This document shows, piece after piece, positions 22,733 to 30,334 of a DNA stretch of 30,334 nt. The DNA is from CAYYAU01 sp964469765 [NCBI: uncultured Clostridia bacterium] (GTDB lineage: Bacteria > UBA6262 > WVXT01 > CAYYAU01), in assembly GCA_964469765.1 (NCBI GenBank), contig CAYYAU010000001.1, positions 1-30,334 of the forward strand. The letters are read 5' to 3'. Made by a program: the position numbers and the translations under genes. The notes beneath the pieces are model-generated. The model saw only the letters and a program-made list of their open reading frames with translations. It did not search any database and was not told where the DNA came from. Numbering within the stretch: position 1 is the first letter of the stretch; every line of letters starts with the position of its first letter.

Positions 22733-23632
22733 ATGGTAACAGAGACTTTACTTTCAACAGTGCTGGATGATATACCTATCTTTAAAAAAGGAAAAGTAAG
22801 AGATATCTATAAAGTAAATGAGCATCTTCTTATTGTTGCAACAGATAGAATTTCAGCTTTTGATGTAGTAATGTCTAAGGGTATTCCTGGAAAGGGGAAG
22901 GTGTTAACCTCCTTGTCTATATTTTGGTTCAATTTTACAAAGGATATAATTAAAAATCATATAGTTCACACAGATTTTGAGAATATATGTTCATTTGATA
23001 AAAAATTAAGGAAATATAGAAATCAACTGGAACAAAGGTGTATGCTTGTTAAGAAAACAGAACCTATACCTATTGAGTGTGTTGTAAGAGGGTATTTAGC
23101 AGGTTCTGCCTGGAAGGAGTATAAAAACAAAGGGTCTATAAGTGGTATAAGGCTTGCTGATGGGTTAAAGGAATCAGAGAAATTATCCTCACCAATCTTC
23201 ACGCCTGCAACAAAAGCAGAAATAGGCCATGATGAAAACATAACAGATAAAAGAGCCAAAGATATCATTGGAAAAGACACATTTGAGTTTATAAAAGAAA
23301 AAAGTATAGCAATTTACAGAAAAGCATCTCAATATGCTCTTTCAAAAGGAATAATTATTGCTGATACAAAGTTTGAGTTTGGAGTTGTGGAAGATGAGAT
23401 TATACTGATTGATGAGATATTAACACCGGACTCCTCCCGATTTTGGCCAAAGGATGTATATGTTGTTGGGAAGTCGCAGCCAAGTTTTGATAAACAGTTT
23501 ATAAGGGATTATTTAGAGAGTATAAGTTGGAATAAAACACCCCCACCTCCAGATTTGCCATATGATATTGTAAAGAAAACTTCAGAAAAGTATCTCCAAG
23601 CTCTTAATATACTTATACCACCGCCTAAATGA
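22733..23632 (+). CDS. purC: SAICAR synthase (phosphoribosylaminoimidazole-succinocarboxamide synthase)
   Basis: A 299-residue purine biosynthesis enzyme joining CAIR and aspartate with ATP. Marks are KGKVRDIYKV, LLIVATDRISAFDVVM, PIECVVRGYLAGSAW, FTPATKAEIGHDENI and IADTKFEFGV, followed by DEILTPDSSRFWP. Length matches the longer, roughly 300-residue SAICAR synthases. Immediately follows pckG and overlaps the next gene by ATGA, so it is translationally coupled although functionally unrelated to its neighbours. Confidence 0.95.
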   Translation: MVTETLLSTVLDDIPIFKKGKVRDIYKVNEHLLIVATDRISAFDVVMSKGIPGKGKVLTSLSIFWFNFTKDIIKNHIVHTDFENICSFDKKLRKYRNQLEQRCMLVKKTEPIPIECVVRGYLAGSAWKEYKNKGSISGIRLADGLKESEKLSSPIFTPATKAEIGHDENITDKRAKDIIGKDTFEFIKEKSIAIYRKASQYALSKGIIIADTKFEFGVVEDEIILIDEILTPDSSRFWPKDVYVVGKSQPSFDKQFIRDYLESISWNKTPPPPDLPYDIVKKTSEKYLQALNILIPPPK

Positions 23633-24303
23633 AAGAGATAAATATGCAAACAGAGATTTTGAGAATAAATCCTGCCAGCATTGAATTTTCCAAAATAAGG
23701 AGAGTTTCAGAGATAATTAAAAACGGTGGTGTGGTTGCCTTTCCCACAGAAACAGTCTATGGAGTAGCAGCAGATGCATTTAATGAAAAAGCCATAAGGA
23801 GGGTATTTGAAGTAAAAAAAAGACCCTTAGAAAGGCCTCTCCCTATTCAAATTGGGAAAAAAGAAGAAATCTTTAGATTAACAAGGCAGATTTCAAAGGT
23901 TAGTTTAAGGGTTATAGAAGAATTTTTCCCAGGTCCACTTACACTTATTCTCAAAAAATCTAAATATGTTTTGGATATTGTATCTGCAGGAAATGATACA
24001 GTTGCAATTAGAATGCCTGATGACGATATTGCTTTACATATCTTGAGAGAAGTTAATATTCCTCTTGTTGTGCCAAGTGCAAATATATTTTCAAAACCTC
24101 CAGCTGCTACTGCATTAGAGGTGAAGCGGTGTTTTGAAAATAATATTGATATAATTGTTGATGGAGGCAAAACAAAGTTTGGTATTTCATCAACAATCCT
24201 TGATTTAACTGATAAACCTTTCAGAATCTTAAGAATAGGCTGTATTAGTAAAGAAACAATTGAACAAGTGATACACACAGATATTCTTTTAGATGCACAT
24301 TGA
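23629..24303 (+). CDS. tsaC: L-threonylcarbamoyladenylate synthase (TsaC/YrdC/Sua5 family)
   Basis: A 224-residue protein with a YrdC domain. Marks are IKNGGVVAFPTETVYGVAA, KRPLERPLPIQI, FPGPLTLIL and VPSANIFSKPPAAT. It makes the threonylcarbamoyl-AMP used for t6A in tRNAs reading ANN codons. It lacks the extra C-terminal Sua5 domain. Start at 23629 overlaps purC by ATGA; a second ATG at 23644 (MQTEIL) is equally possible. The YrdC-like region in hypF at 13934 is a separate paralogue in a different pathway. Confidence 0.9.
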   Translation: MKEINMQTEILRINPASIEFSKIRRVSEIIKNGGVVAFPTETVYGVAADAFNEKAIRRVFEVKKRPLERPLPIQIGKKEEIFRLTRQISKVSLRVIEEFFPGPLTLILKKSKYVLDIVSAGNDTVAIRMPDDDIALHILREVNIPLVVPSANIFSKPPAATALEVKRCFENNIDIIVDGGKTKFGISSTILDLTDKPFRILRIGCISKETIEQVIHTDILLDAH

Positions 24304-24348
24304 TTTATCATCTGTGTGAATCAATTTTTTATCTGGACAGAACCAAAG

Positions 24349-25368
24349 ATGAAGACACAGGAATTTGACTATCATTTACCTAAAGAACTCATTGCACAAA
24401 CTCCTATTGAAAGAAGAGATTATTCAAGATTGCTTATTTTAAATCGTAAAGAGCAAAGCATTAAAGAAACAATATTTAAAAATATTGTAGAGCAGTTTAG
24501 CAGCTCAGATGTGTTAGTCCTAAATAATACAGAAGTTATTTTTGGAAAGATTTTTGGTAAAAACGCAGCAGGAAGAAATATTGAGTTTCTATTGTTAAAA
24601 GAAAAACAAAAAGGTGTCTGGGAGGTATTAGCAAAACCATCAAAAAAGGTTAAAGTTGGAGAGAAAATAATATTTGAAGATGGAAGTTATTCTGGAGAAG
24701 TTATAGATAGAACATCATTTGGTGGAAGGGTTATATCATTTTTTCCTAAAGATGTTTATAGGTTAATAGAAAAGTATGGAAGAGTTCCTTTACCGCCTTA
24801 TATAAAGAAGGATATTGAGGACCCCACTCGTTACCAAACAGTATTTGCAAAGAAACAAGGAGCCATTGCTTCACCTACTGCGGGTCTTCATTTTACTGAG
24901 GAGTTACTTTCCAATATAATTAAAAAAGGTGTAAAGGTGGTTTATATTACACTACATACTGGCATTGGTACTTTTAGACCAATAAGGGTTGAAGAGGTTG
25001 AAGAACACAGGTTAGAATCAGAGTATTTTGAGATTTCTGAAGGAACGGCTTACATTATCAATGAAGCAAAAAAATATAAAAGAAGAATAATTGCTTGCGG
25101 AACTACAGTAGTTAGAGCATTAGAGTCGCAATCTAACAGCGATGGATATGTTAAATCTAAAGAAGGGTGGACAGATTTATTCATTTATCCTGGTTTTAAT
25201 TTCAAGGTGGTGAATAATATTATAACAAACTTCCATCTTCCAAAATCTACTTTATATATGCTAGTATGTGCATTTGCAGGAAAGAATTTTGTTAAAAGAG
25301 CCTATGACTATGCTATAGAAAGAAGGTTCAGATTTTACAGTTTTGGGGATGCGATGTTTATCCTTTGA
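24349..25368 (+). CDS. queA: tRNA preQ1(34) S-adenosylmethionine ribosyltransferase-isomerase QueA
   Basis: A 339-residue enzyme transferring the ribosyl part of SAM to preQ1 in tRNA to make epoxyqueuosine. Marks are FDYHLPKELIAQTPIERRDY at the N-terminus, LVLNNTEVIFGKIFG, ASPTAGLHFTEELL, THxG-type LHTGIGTFRPIRVE and YSFGDAMFIL at the end. ATG 24349 gives the normal family start; the open frame 11 codons further left overlaps a weak hairpin region and is unlikely to be translated. No strong ribosome binding site is seen. Confidence 0.95.
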   Translation: MKTQEFDYHLPKELIAQTPIERRDYSRLLILNRKEQSIKETIFKNIVEQFSSSDVLVLNNTEVIFGKIFGKNAAGRNIEFLLLKEKQKGVWEVLAKPSKKVKVGEKIIFEDGSYSGEVIDRTSFGGRVISFFPKDVYRLIEKYGRVPLPPYIKKDIEDPTRYQTVFAKKQGAIASPTAGLHFTEELLSNIIKKGVKVVYITLHTGIGTFRPIRVEEVEEHRLESEYFEISEGTAYIINEAKKYKRRIIACGTTVVRALESQSNSDGYVKSKEGWTDLFIYPGFNFKVVNNIITNFHLPKSTLYMLVCAFAGKNFVKRAYDYAIERRFRFYSFGDAMFIL

Positions 25369-25402
25369 TTCTACATTTTATAAGAATATTGGTTAAGTTT
25401 TG

Positions 25403-27259
25403 ATGAAAAAGACATTAAAAAAAGAATTAGGGCTATTAGATGTATTCTGTATTGCAAGCGGTGCAATGATTTCATCGGGTCTTTTTATTCTACCTGGTTT
25501 AGCGTTCAATAAAACAGGAGCTTCTGTGGTGGTTTCATATATCCTTGCAGGTCTATTTGCTTTGCCAACTCTTTTAAGTAAAGCGGAACTTATTACCGCT
25601 ATGCCTAAAACAGGAGGGGATTATTTTTACATATCAAGAAGTTTAGGCACTGCTTTAGGAACAATTGCCGGATTTATAAGCTGGTTTTCCTTAAGTTTTA
25701 AAAGTGCATTTGCTCTTATTGGGATGGGTGCTTATACTGCATTAATTACACATATTCCTATACACTATATTGCTGTGTTCTTTTGTTTATTATTTATATT
25801 AGTAAATCTATTTGGAGTGAAAGAGGCTGGAAGATTTCAGGTATTTTTAGTAGTGGGGTTAATTGGTATCCTTTTATTTTATGTTATTAAAGGAATACCT
25901 TTTGTAAAGAATACTCATTTTACACCGTTTCTTAAGTCTGGTCTAAACAGTTTATTTGCCACAGCGGGGTTTGTTTTTATCTCCTATGGAGGATTAACAA
26001 AGGTTGCAAGTATTGCGGAGGAAGTAAACAATCCTGGTAAGAACCTTCCTTTAGGAATGCTCTTATCTCTTTTCATCGTTGGGGGATTATATGTATTTGT
26101 GGTATTTGTTACAATAGGGGTTCTTAATCCTTATACATTGAAAAGTTCTCTTACTCCAATTTCCGATGGAGCAAAGGTCTTTTCCGGTAATTTTGGAACT
26201 ATATTTTTAGGAATAGGAGCCATATTAGCGTTTATCTCAACAGCTAATGCAGGTATAATGTCTGCATCAAGATATCCATTAGCAATGAGTAAGGATAGGT
26301 TACTTCCACATATGTTTAGGTATATACACCACAGATATAGGACACCTTATATAAGTATTCTTTTCACTGGAATTTGGATGATAGTAATAATCCTTTTTTT
26401 AAGGTTAGAGATGCTTGTAGAAACTGCGTCAACACTTATGTTACTGCTTTACATATTTACGAACCTCGCTGTTATAGTGATGAGAGAAAGCAAGATTGTA
26501 TCATATCGGCCCAAATTTCATACGCCTTTCTATCCTTATATACAGATTCTAGGTATTATTGGTTGTTGTTTTTTAATCGGAGAGATGGGCGAAATTCCAC
26601 TCGTTATTACCACTGTGTTTTTTATTAGTGCATTTTTGTGGTATTTTATCTATGTCCATTTTAGAGTAAAGAAAGAGTCAGCGCTCCTTTATTTACTTGA
26701 GCGACTTGTAGGTAAGGATCAAGAGTTCTTAAGCAGTAACCTTTCAAAAGAACTTAAAGATATTATTGTAACAAGAGATGAAATTATTGAAGATAGGTTT
26801 GATGCCCTTATAAAAGAAAGCGAGGTTCTGGACATAAAGGAACAAATAAAGATGGAAGAGTTTTTTGAAATGGTTTCACAAAGAATTTCCAAGCAGATAA
26901 ATATAGATACTCATAAAGTTTTAAAAAAATTTATACATAGAGAACAAATCTCAACCACTGTAATAAGAAAAGGGCTGGCTATACCACATATTATGATTGA
27001 TGGAAAGAATATTTTCAAGATTCTTTTAGCACGGAGTAACAGAGGTATTCTTTTTACAGAAGGGCATTTGGTACATGCAGTTTTTGTTCTTATAAGTTCA
27101 AAGGACCAAAGGAATCTTCATTTAAAAGTGTTAGCTGCTATAGCTCAAATAACCCAGGATATTAGATTTGATAAGCAATGGCTTTCTGCAAGGAATAAAG
27201 ATGAAATAAAACACATTGTGCTTTTAGGAGAAAGAAAAAGATTTCTAAAGGATGATTAG
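25403..27259 (+). CDS. APC-family amino-acid permease fused to a PTS EIIA domain
   Basis: A 618-residue two-part protein. Residues 1 to about 420 form an APC transporter with about 12 helices: GLLDVFCIASGAMISSGLF at the start, MPKTGGDYFYISRSLG, and SANAG-like ISTANAGIMSASRYPLAMS. A charged linker (about 430-475) leads to a PTS EIIA type 2 domain (about 475-615) with IRKGLAIPH, where H529 matches the phosphorylated histidine. The domain suggests control of transport by phosphorylation, as with nitrogen-PTS EIIA. I prefer ATG 25403 over TTG 25400. No EI, HPr or other PTS gene is in the window. Substrate unknown. Confidence 0.85.
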   Translation: MKKTLKKELGLLDVFCIASGAMISSGLFILPGLAFNKTGASVVVSYILAGLFALPTLLSKAELITAMPKTGGDYFYISRSLGTALGTIAGFISWFSLSFKSAFALIGMGAYTALITHIPIHYIAVFFCLLFILVNLFGVKEAGRFQVFLVVGLIGILLFYVIKGIPFVKNTHFTPFLKSGLNSLFATAGFVFISYGGLTKVASIAEEVNNPGKNLPLGMLLSLFIVGGLYVFVVFVTIGVLNPYTLKSSLTPISDGAKVFSGNFGTIFLGIGAILAFISTANAGIMSASRYPLAMSKDRLLPHMFRYIHHRYRTPYISILFTGIWMIVIILFLRLEMLVETASTLMLLLYIFTNLAVIVMRESKIVSYRPKFHTPFYPYIQILGIIGCCFLIGEMGEIPLVITTVFFISAFLWYFIYVHFRVKKESALLYLLERLVGKDQEFLSSNLSKELKDIIVTRDEIIEDRFDALIKESEVLDIKEQIKMEEFFEMVSQRISKQINIDTHKVLKKFIHREQISTTVIRKGLAIPHIMIDGKNIFKILLARSNRGILFTEGHLVHAVFVLISSKDQRNLHLKVLAAIAQITQDIRFDKQWLSARNKDEIKHIVLLGERKRFLKDD

Positions 27260-27297
27260 ATTAAGCCTTATAATATACTTTTATTAGGAGAGATTTT

Positions 27298-28875
27298 ATG
27301 AAAGACACTTTGTTACAGAATAGAAAGGTTGTTATACTTGGAGGCGGCCCAAACAGGATTGGTCAAGGTATAGAATTTGATTATTGTTGTTGTCATGCTT
27401 CCTATGCCTTAAAGGAGGAAAACATTGAGAGTATTATGATAAACTGCAATCCTGAGACGGTTTCAACAGATTATGACACTTCAGATAAACTGTATTTTGA
27501 ACCTTTAACAGTTGAGGATGTATTGAACATAGTTGATATGGAAAAACCAATTGGGATAATTGTACAGTTTGGTGGACAGACTCCTTTGAATATTGCTGTT
27601 GCTTTAGAGAAAGCAGGGGTTAATATCTTGGGAACAACTCCTTCTTCCATAGATAGAGCTGAAGATAGAAAGAAATTTCAGCAGATGATTAAGAAATTAA
27701 AACTTATTCAGCCTGATAATGGAACAGCAACAACATTTGATGGAGCAAAAAGGATAGCTAACAGGATTGGTTATCCTGTAGTTGTGAGGCCATCCTATGT
27801 GTTAGGTGGAAGAGCTATGGAAATAGTATATGATGATAAGGATTTACAAAGCTTTATGGATAGAGCAGTTGAAGCGTCAGGTAAACATCCCATCCTTATT
27901 GATAAATTTTTAGAGGATGCCATTGAGGTGGATGTTGATGCAATAGCTGATGGTAACACCTGTGTTATTGGAGGTATTATGGAGCATATTGAAGAGGCAG
28001 GGATTCATTCTGGAGATAGTGCAATGGTCCTTCCTCCATACACGCTTGGGAATGATATAGTAACGGCTATAAAAAGAAATACCTATGCTTTGGCAAAGGA
28101 GTTAGATGTGAAGGGGCTCTTAAATATTCAGTATGCAGTGAAGAATAATATCGTTTATGTCTTAGAGGTAAATCCAAGAGCAAGTAGAACAATCCCCTTT
28201 GTAAGCAAGGCTATAGGTGTACCGTTAGCAAAACTTGCAACAAAGATTATGATTGGGAAGACATTGAAAGATTTAGGTTTTACAAAAGAAAAGGAGATTA
28301 AACATGTAGCAGTAAAGGAGTCTGTATTTCCATTTGTTAGATTTATTGGTGTTGATGCAATATTAGGTCCTGAAATGAAATCAACAGGTGAAGTGATGGG
28401 CATAGACACTATATTTGGAGGGGCGTATGCAAAGAGTCAGATAGCTGCTGGTCAGAGGTTGCCAACGCAGGGAAATGTATTTATCAGCGTGAAGAATCAA
28501 GATAAAAGGAACATTGTATTTATTGCGAAGAAACTCTTTGATTTGGGATTTAAAATATTAGCAACATCGGGAACAGCAGATGTTTTAATGAAGAATGATA
28601 TTGATGTAGTAGTTCTTCCTAAACTTTACGAAGGCAGACCTAACATTATTGATTACATAAAGGATGGTAAGGTTGATTTAATAATAAACACTCCATCAGG
28701 AAAACTCACTAAAGAAGATGAAACAAAGATTAGAGCCAATGCAATACTTTATAGAGTTCCATTAATAACAACAATTGCAGGAGCGCAGGCTTCAGTTAAT
28801 GGAATAGAGAACCTTATAAAAAGGAAAAAGATAAATGTGAAATCATTACAGGAGTATCATAAAGAGATGAAGTAA
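27298..28875 (+). CDS. carB: Carbamoyl phosphate synthase large subunit, C-terminal half (split CarB)
   Basis: A 525-residue protein equal to the second half of the usual CarB of about 1070 residues. It starts with VVILGGGPNRIGQGIEFDYC, which in full CarB lies near residue 555. The ATP-grasp part has VVRPSYVLGGRAMEIVYDD and LEVNPRASRTIPFVSKAIG. The final 130 residues form the MGS-like allosteric domain (IVFIAKKLFDLGFKILATSG, NTPSGK). This half phosphorylates carbamate. A clear ribosome binding site (AGGAGAG, five bases before ATG) shows a real start, so it is a natural split and not a broken gene. The first half and carA are not in the window. Confidence 0.92.
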   Translation: MKDTLLQNRKVVILGGGPNRIGQGIEFDYCCCHASYALKEENIESIMINCNPETVSTDYDTSDKLYFEPLTVEDVLNIVDMEKPIGIIVQFGGQTPLNIAVALEKAGVNILGTTPSSIDRAEDRKKFQQMIKKLKLIQPDNGTATTFDGAKRIANRIGYPVVVRPSYVLGGRAMEIVYDDKDLQSFMDRAVEASGKHPILIDKFLEDAIEVDVDAIADGNTCVIGGIMEHIEEAGIHSGDSAMVLPPYTLGNDIVTAIKRNTYALAKELDVKGLLNIQYAVKNNIVYVLEVNPRASRTIPFVSKAIGVPLAKLATKIMIGKTLKDLGFTKEKEIKHVAVKESVFPFVRFIGVDAILGPEMKSTGEVMGIDTIFGGAYAKSQIAAGQRLPTQGNVFISVKNQDKRNIVFIAKKLFDLGFKILATSGTADVLMKNDIDVVVLPKLYEGRPNIIDYIKDGKVDLIINTPSGKLTKEDETKIRANAILYRVPLITTIAGAQASVNGIENLIKRKKINVKSLQEYHKEMK

Positions 28876-28928
28876 CCGTAGGAGTCAATCTATTTTAGGA
28901 ATGTGCCTATAAAGGTAAACAAATAACA

Positions 28929-29960
28929 ATGGTGAAAACAAAGATAATCTGTACAATAGGACCTGCGAGTAACAATATAACTGTATTAAGGAATATGATA
29001 TTTGCTGGTATGGATGTAGCAAGACTTAACTTTTCTCATGGCAATTATAGTATGCATAGAAAGTGTGTAGAAGTTGTAAGGCGATTAAACAAAAAGTATA
29101 GAAGACATATAAAGATACTTCAAGACCTTGAGGGGTATAGAGTAAGGATAGGAAAACTTGAAAACAAAACAACGATTAAATTAAAAAAAAGACAAAGAGT
29201 TTTTTTAACAAATCAAGCTTTATTATATAAGAAAGATGTTATTCCCTTTGATTACAAAGGTGCTTTGCAAATTATTAAACCAGGCAGCCATATTTTTATA
29301 GACGATGGTAACATTTGTCTTTTGGTAAAAGTAAGCACTAAAAGATATCTTGAAACAGAGGTTATTATTCCTGGTGTGGTTGAGGGATATAAAGGTGTTA
29401 ATATACCTGGTGTTAATTTGAAATTTAAAGGGTTAACAGAAAAGGATAGAATTGATATTCAGTTTGGAATAGAAAATAAAGTAGATTACATAGCTCAATC
29501 ATTTGTAAGAGATGAGAACGATATAATTGAAATAAAAAATTTAATAAAGCCCAAACTTCCTCATTGTAGAATAATTGCTAAAATTGAAAATAGATTAGGT
29601 ATTAAGAATATTGATGAGATAATAAATGTTTCAGATGGTGTTATGATAGCGCGGGGAGATATGGGTGTATCAATTCCAATATATAAAATTCCTATATTAC
29701 AGAAACGAATAATAAAAAAATGTAATAAAGAGAAAAAATTTGTTATTACAGCTACACAGATGCTTGAAAGCATGGTAGAAAATTTAAGGCCTACACGGGC
29801 TGAGGTTACAGATGTAGCAAACGCTGTTTTAGACGGAACAGATTTTGTTATGCTTTCAGCAGAAACTGCAACAGGGAAACACCCAGTAGAGACTGTAAGA
29901 ATGATGAATCAGATACTCAAATTTACTGAAAAACATAGGATTAATAATGGACCATATTAA
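28929..29960 (+). CDS. pyk: Short pyruvate kinase lacking the C-terminal domain
   Basis: A 343-residue protein covering the A and B domains of pyruvate kinase. Catalytic marks are present: [18 protein letters not shown] (R32, N34, S36), AKIENRLG (K218, E220), IARGDMGV and TATQMLESM. It ends after [19 protein letters not shown], so the 120-140-residue C-terminal domain is absent. The potassium-site stretch normally reading DTKGPEIRTG is [10 protein letters not shown] (66-75), so E117 (rabbit numbering) is replaced by Arg. The next gene starts inside the last 14 bases, leaving no hidden C-terminal domain. It is probably an active enzyme with altered regulation. Confidence 0.85.
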   Translation: MVKTKIICTIGPASNNITVLRNMIFAGMDVARLNFSHGNYSMHRKCVEVVRRLNKKYRRHIKILQDLEGYRVRIGKLENKTTIKLKKRQRVFLTNQALLYKKDVIPFDYKGALQIIKPGSHIFIDDGNICLLVKVSTKRYLETEVIIPGVVEGYKGVNIPGVNLKFKGLTEKDRIDIQFGIENKVDYIAQSFVRDENDIIEIKNLIKPKLPHCRIIAKIENRLGIKNIDEIINVSDGVMIARGDMGVSIPIYKIPILQKRIIKKCNKEKKFVITATQMLESMVENLRPTRAEVTDVANAVLDGTDFVMLSAETATGKHPVETVRMMNQILKFTEKHRINNGPY

Positions 29961-30334
29961 TCTTAAAAGAGAAAGGATTTTTTCTCAATTAACAAAAGGA
30001 AGCATTTCAAAAAGTATTATGAGGCTAGCCCTACCTCTAATAATAGCAAATACATTTGGGATTGTGCTTGAACTCATTGATGCATTTTTTGTTGGTAAAT
30101 TAGGCACAGCATCTTTAGCAGCAGTTTCCTTAGCAGGGGTTGTAATATTCTTTTTAGCAACAATAGGATTTGGATTAGGAATAGGTTCAATAGCTCTTAT
30201 CTCTCGCTCATTTGGCGAAAGGAACTTTGAACGGACAGAAAGGATTATTATTCAATCTATTTATATAGGAATTGTTACTGCATTTTTTATTGGATTGATT
30301 GGTTTTTTCTATTCAGGAATAATTCTAAAATTCC
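29947..30334 (+). CDS. MATE family efflux transporter, N-terminal part (cut by window edge)
   Basis: About 129 codons of a longer gene, starting at an ATG within the end of pyk and open to the right edge. The protein begins [20 protein letters not shown], then [37 protein letters not shown] and [17 protein letters not shown], the usual first three helices of a MATE (MatE) Na+ or H+ coupled drug/toxin exporter. Substrate unknown. Overlap with pyk is 14 bases, in a different frame. Confidence 0.85.
   Translation, partial: MDHINLKRERIFSQLTKGSISKSIMRLALPLIIANTFGIVLELIDAFFVGKLGTASLAAVSLAGVVIFFLATIGFGLGIGSIALISRSFGERNFERTERIIIQSIYIGIVTAFFIGLIGFFYSGIILKF

Noticed and set aside
23847-24311. 154-codon open frame on the - strand opposite tsaC
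   Set aside because: It is the antisense shadow of a well-supported gene, with no recognisable domain or ribosome binding site.
24300-24330. Possible intrinsic terminator: TTGATT...AATCAA then six T between tsaC and queA
   Set aside because: Only six mostly A-T pairs with a 13-base loop, too weak to call; queA follows at once and may share the transcript.
27269-27274. TATAAT upstream of carB half as a promoter
   Set aside because: A good -10 match but no acceptable -35 element at 16-18 bases, and such words are frequent in AT-rich DNA.
27200-27300. carB half as a truncated pseudogene
   Set aside because: A proper ribosome binding site and start codon precede a complete half with intact motifs, and the upstream frame belongs to the permease.
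28929-29960. Short pyk as a frameshifted full-length gene
   Set aside because: No C-terminal domain sequence is found in any frame after the stop; the next gene's start already overlaps it.

Overview
All genes in this window lie on the + strand, mostly separated by a few bases or overlapping (ATGA and similar). The DNA is clearly AT-rich. The content points to a strictly anaerobic bacterium with a ferredoxin/hydrogen-based energy metabolism: a Rex-type redox regulator, a Mrp-linked group 4 [NiFe] hydrogenase and its maturation genes. Rex, QueA, a sigma70-like promoter and Shine-Dalgarno sites indicate Bacteria. I cannot name the phylum; an uncultivated candidate lineage (Omnitrophota-like) is a guess.

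Region 1 (1-12159) is one continuous hydrogenase operon. It opens with the end of rex and two genes for a HydB/HydG-type iron-sulfur flavoprotein module that handles NAD(P)H. Then come a four-cluster ferredoxin subunit, the membrane anchor (NuoH-like), the small (NuoB-like), NuoC-like and large [NiFe] (NuoD-like) subunits, a NuoL/MrpD-like antiporter subunit, a complete Mrp-type set (MbhD/E fusion, MnhB, C, D, E, F, G) and a NuoI-like ferredoxin. Together they read as a membrane complex coupling electron flow between NAD(P)H/ferredoxin and protons/H2 to H+ or Na+ translocation.

Region 2 (12160-18685) holds the maturation genes: a HycI-type protease, hypA, a small unknown membrane protein, a flavin reductase-like protein, hypF, hypC, hypD and hypE. 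hypB is not present. Degenerate 7-bp tandem repeats occur before the protease gene and twice inside hypF.

Region 3 (18701-20742) is a translationally coupled pair: a putative zinc metallopeptidase and a D-Ala-D-Ala-ligase-like ATP-grasp enzyme. Its function is unknown, and it is the best candidate here for an undescribed small system.

Region 4 (20743-30334) is mostly housekeeping: GTP-type PEP carboxykinase behind a good promoter, purC, a TsaC/YrdC protein, queA, an amino-acid permease fused to a PTS EIIA domain, the C-terminal half of a split carB, a short pyruvate kinase without its C-terminal domain, and the start of a MATE transporter cut by the window edge.

No gene-free stretch exceeds about 105 bases. 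I saw no tRNA, rRNA, CRISPR array, insertion sequence or phage gene.
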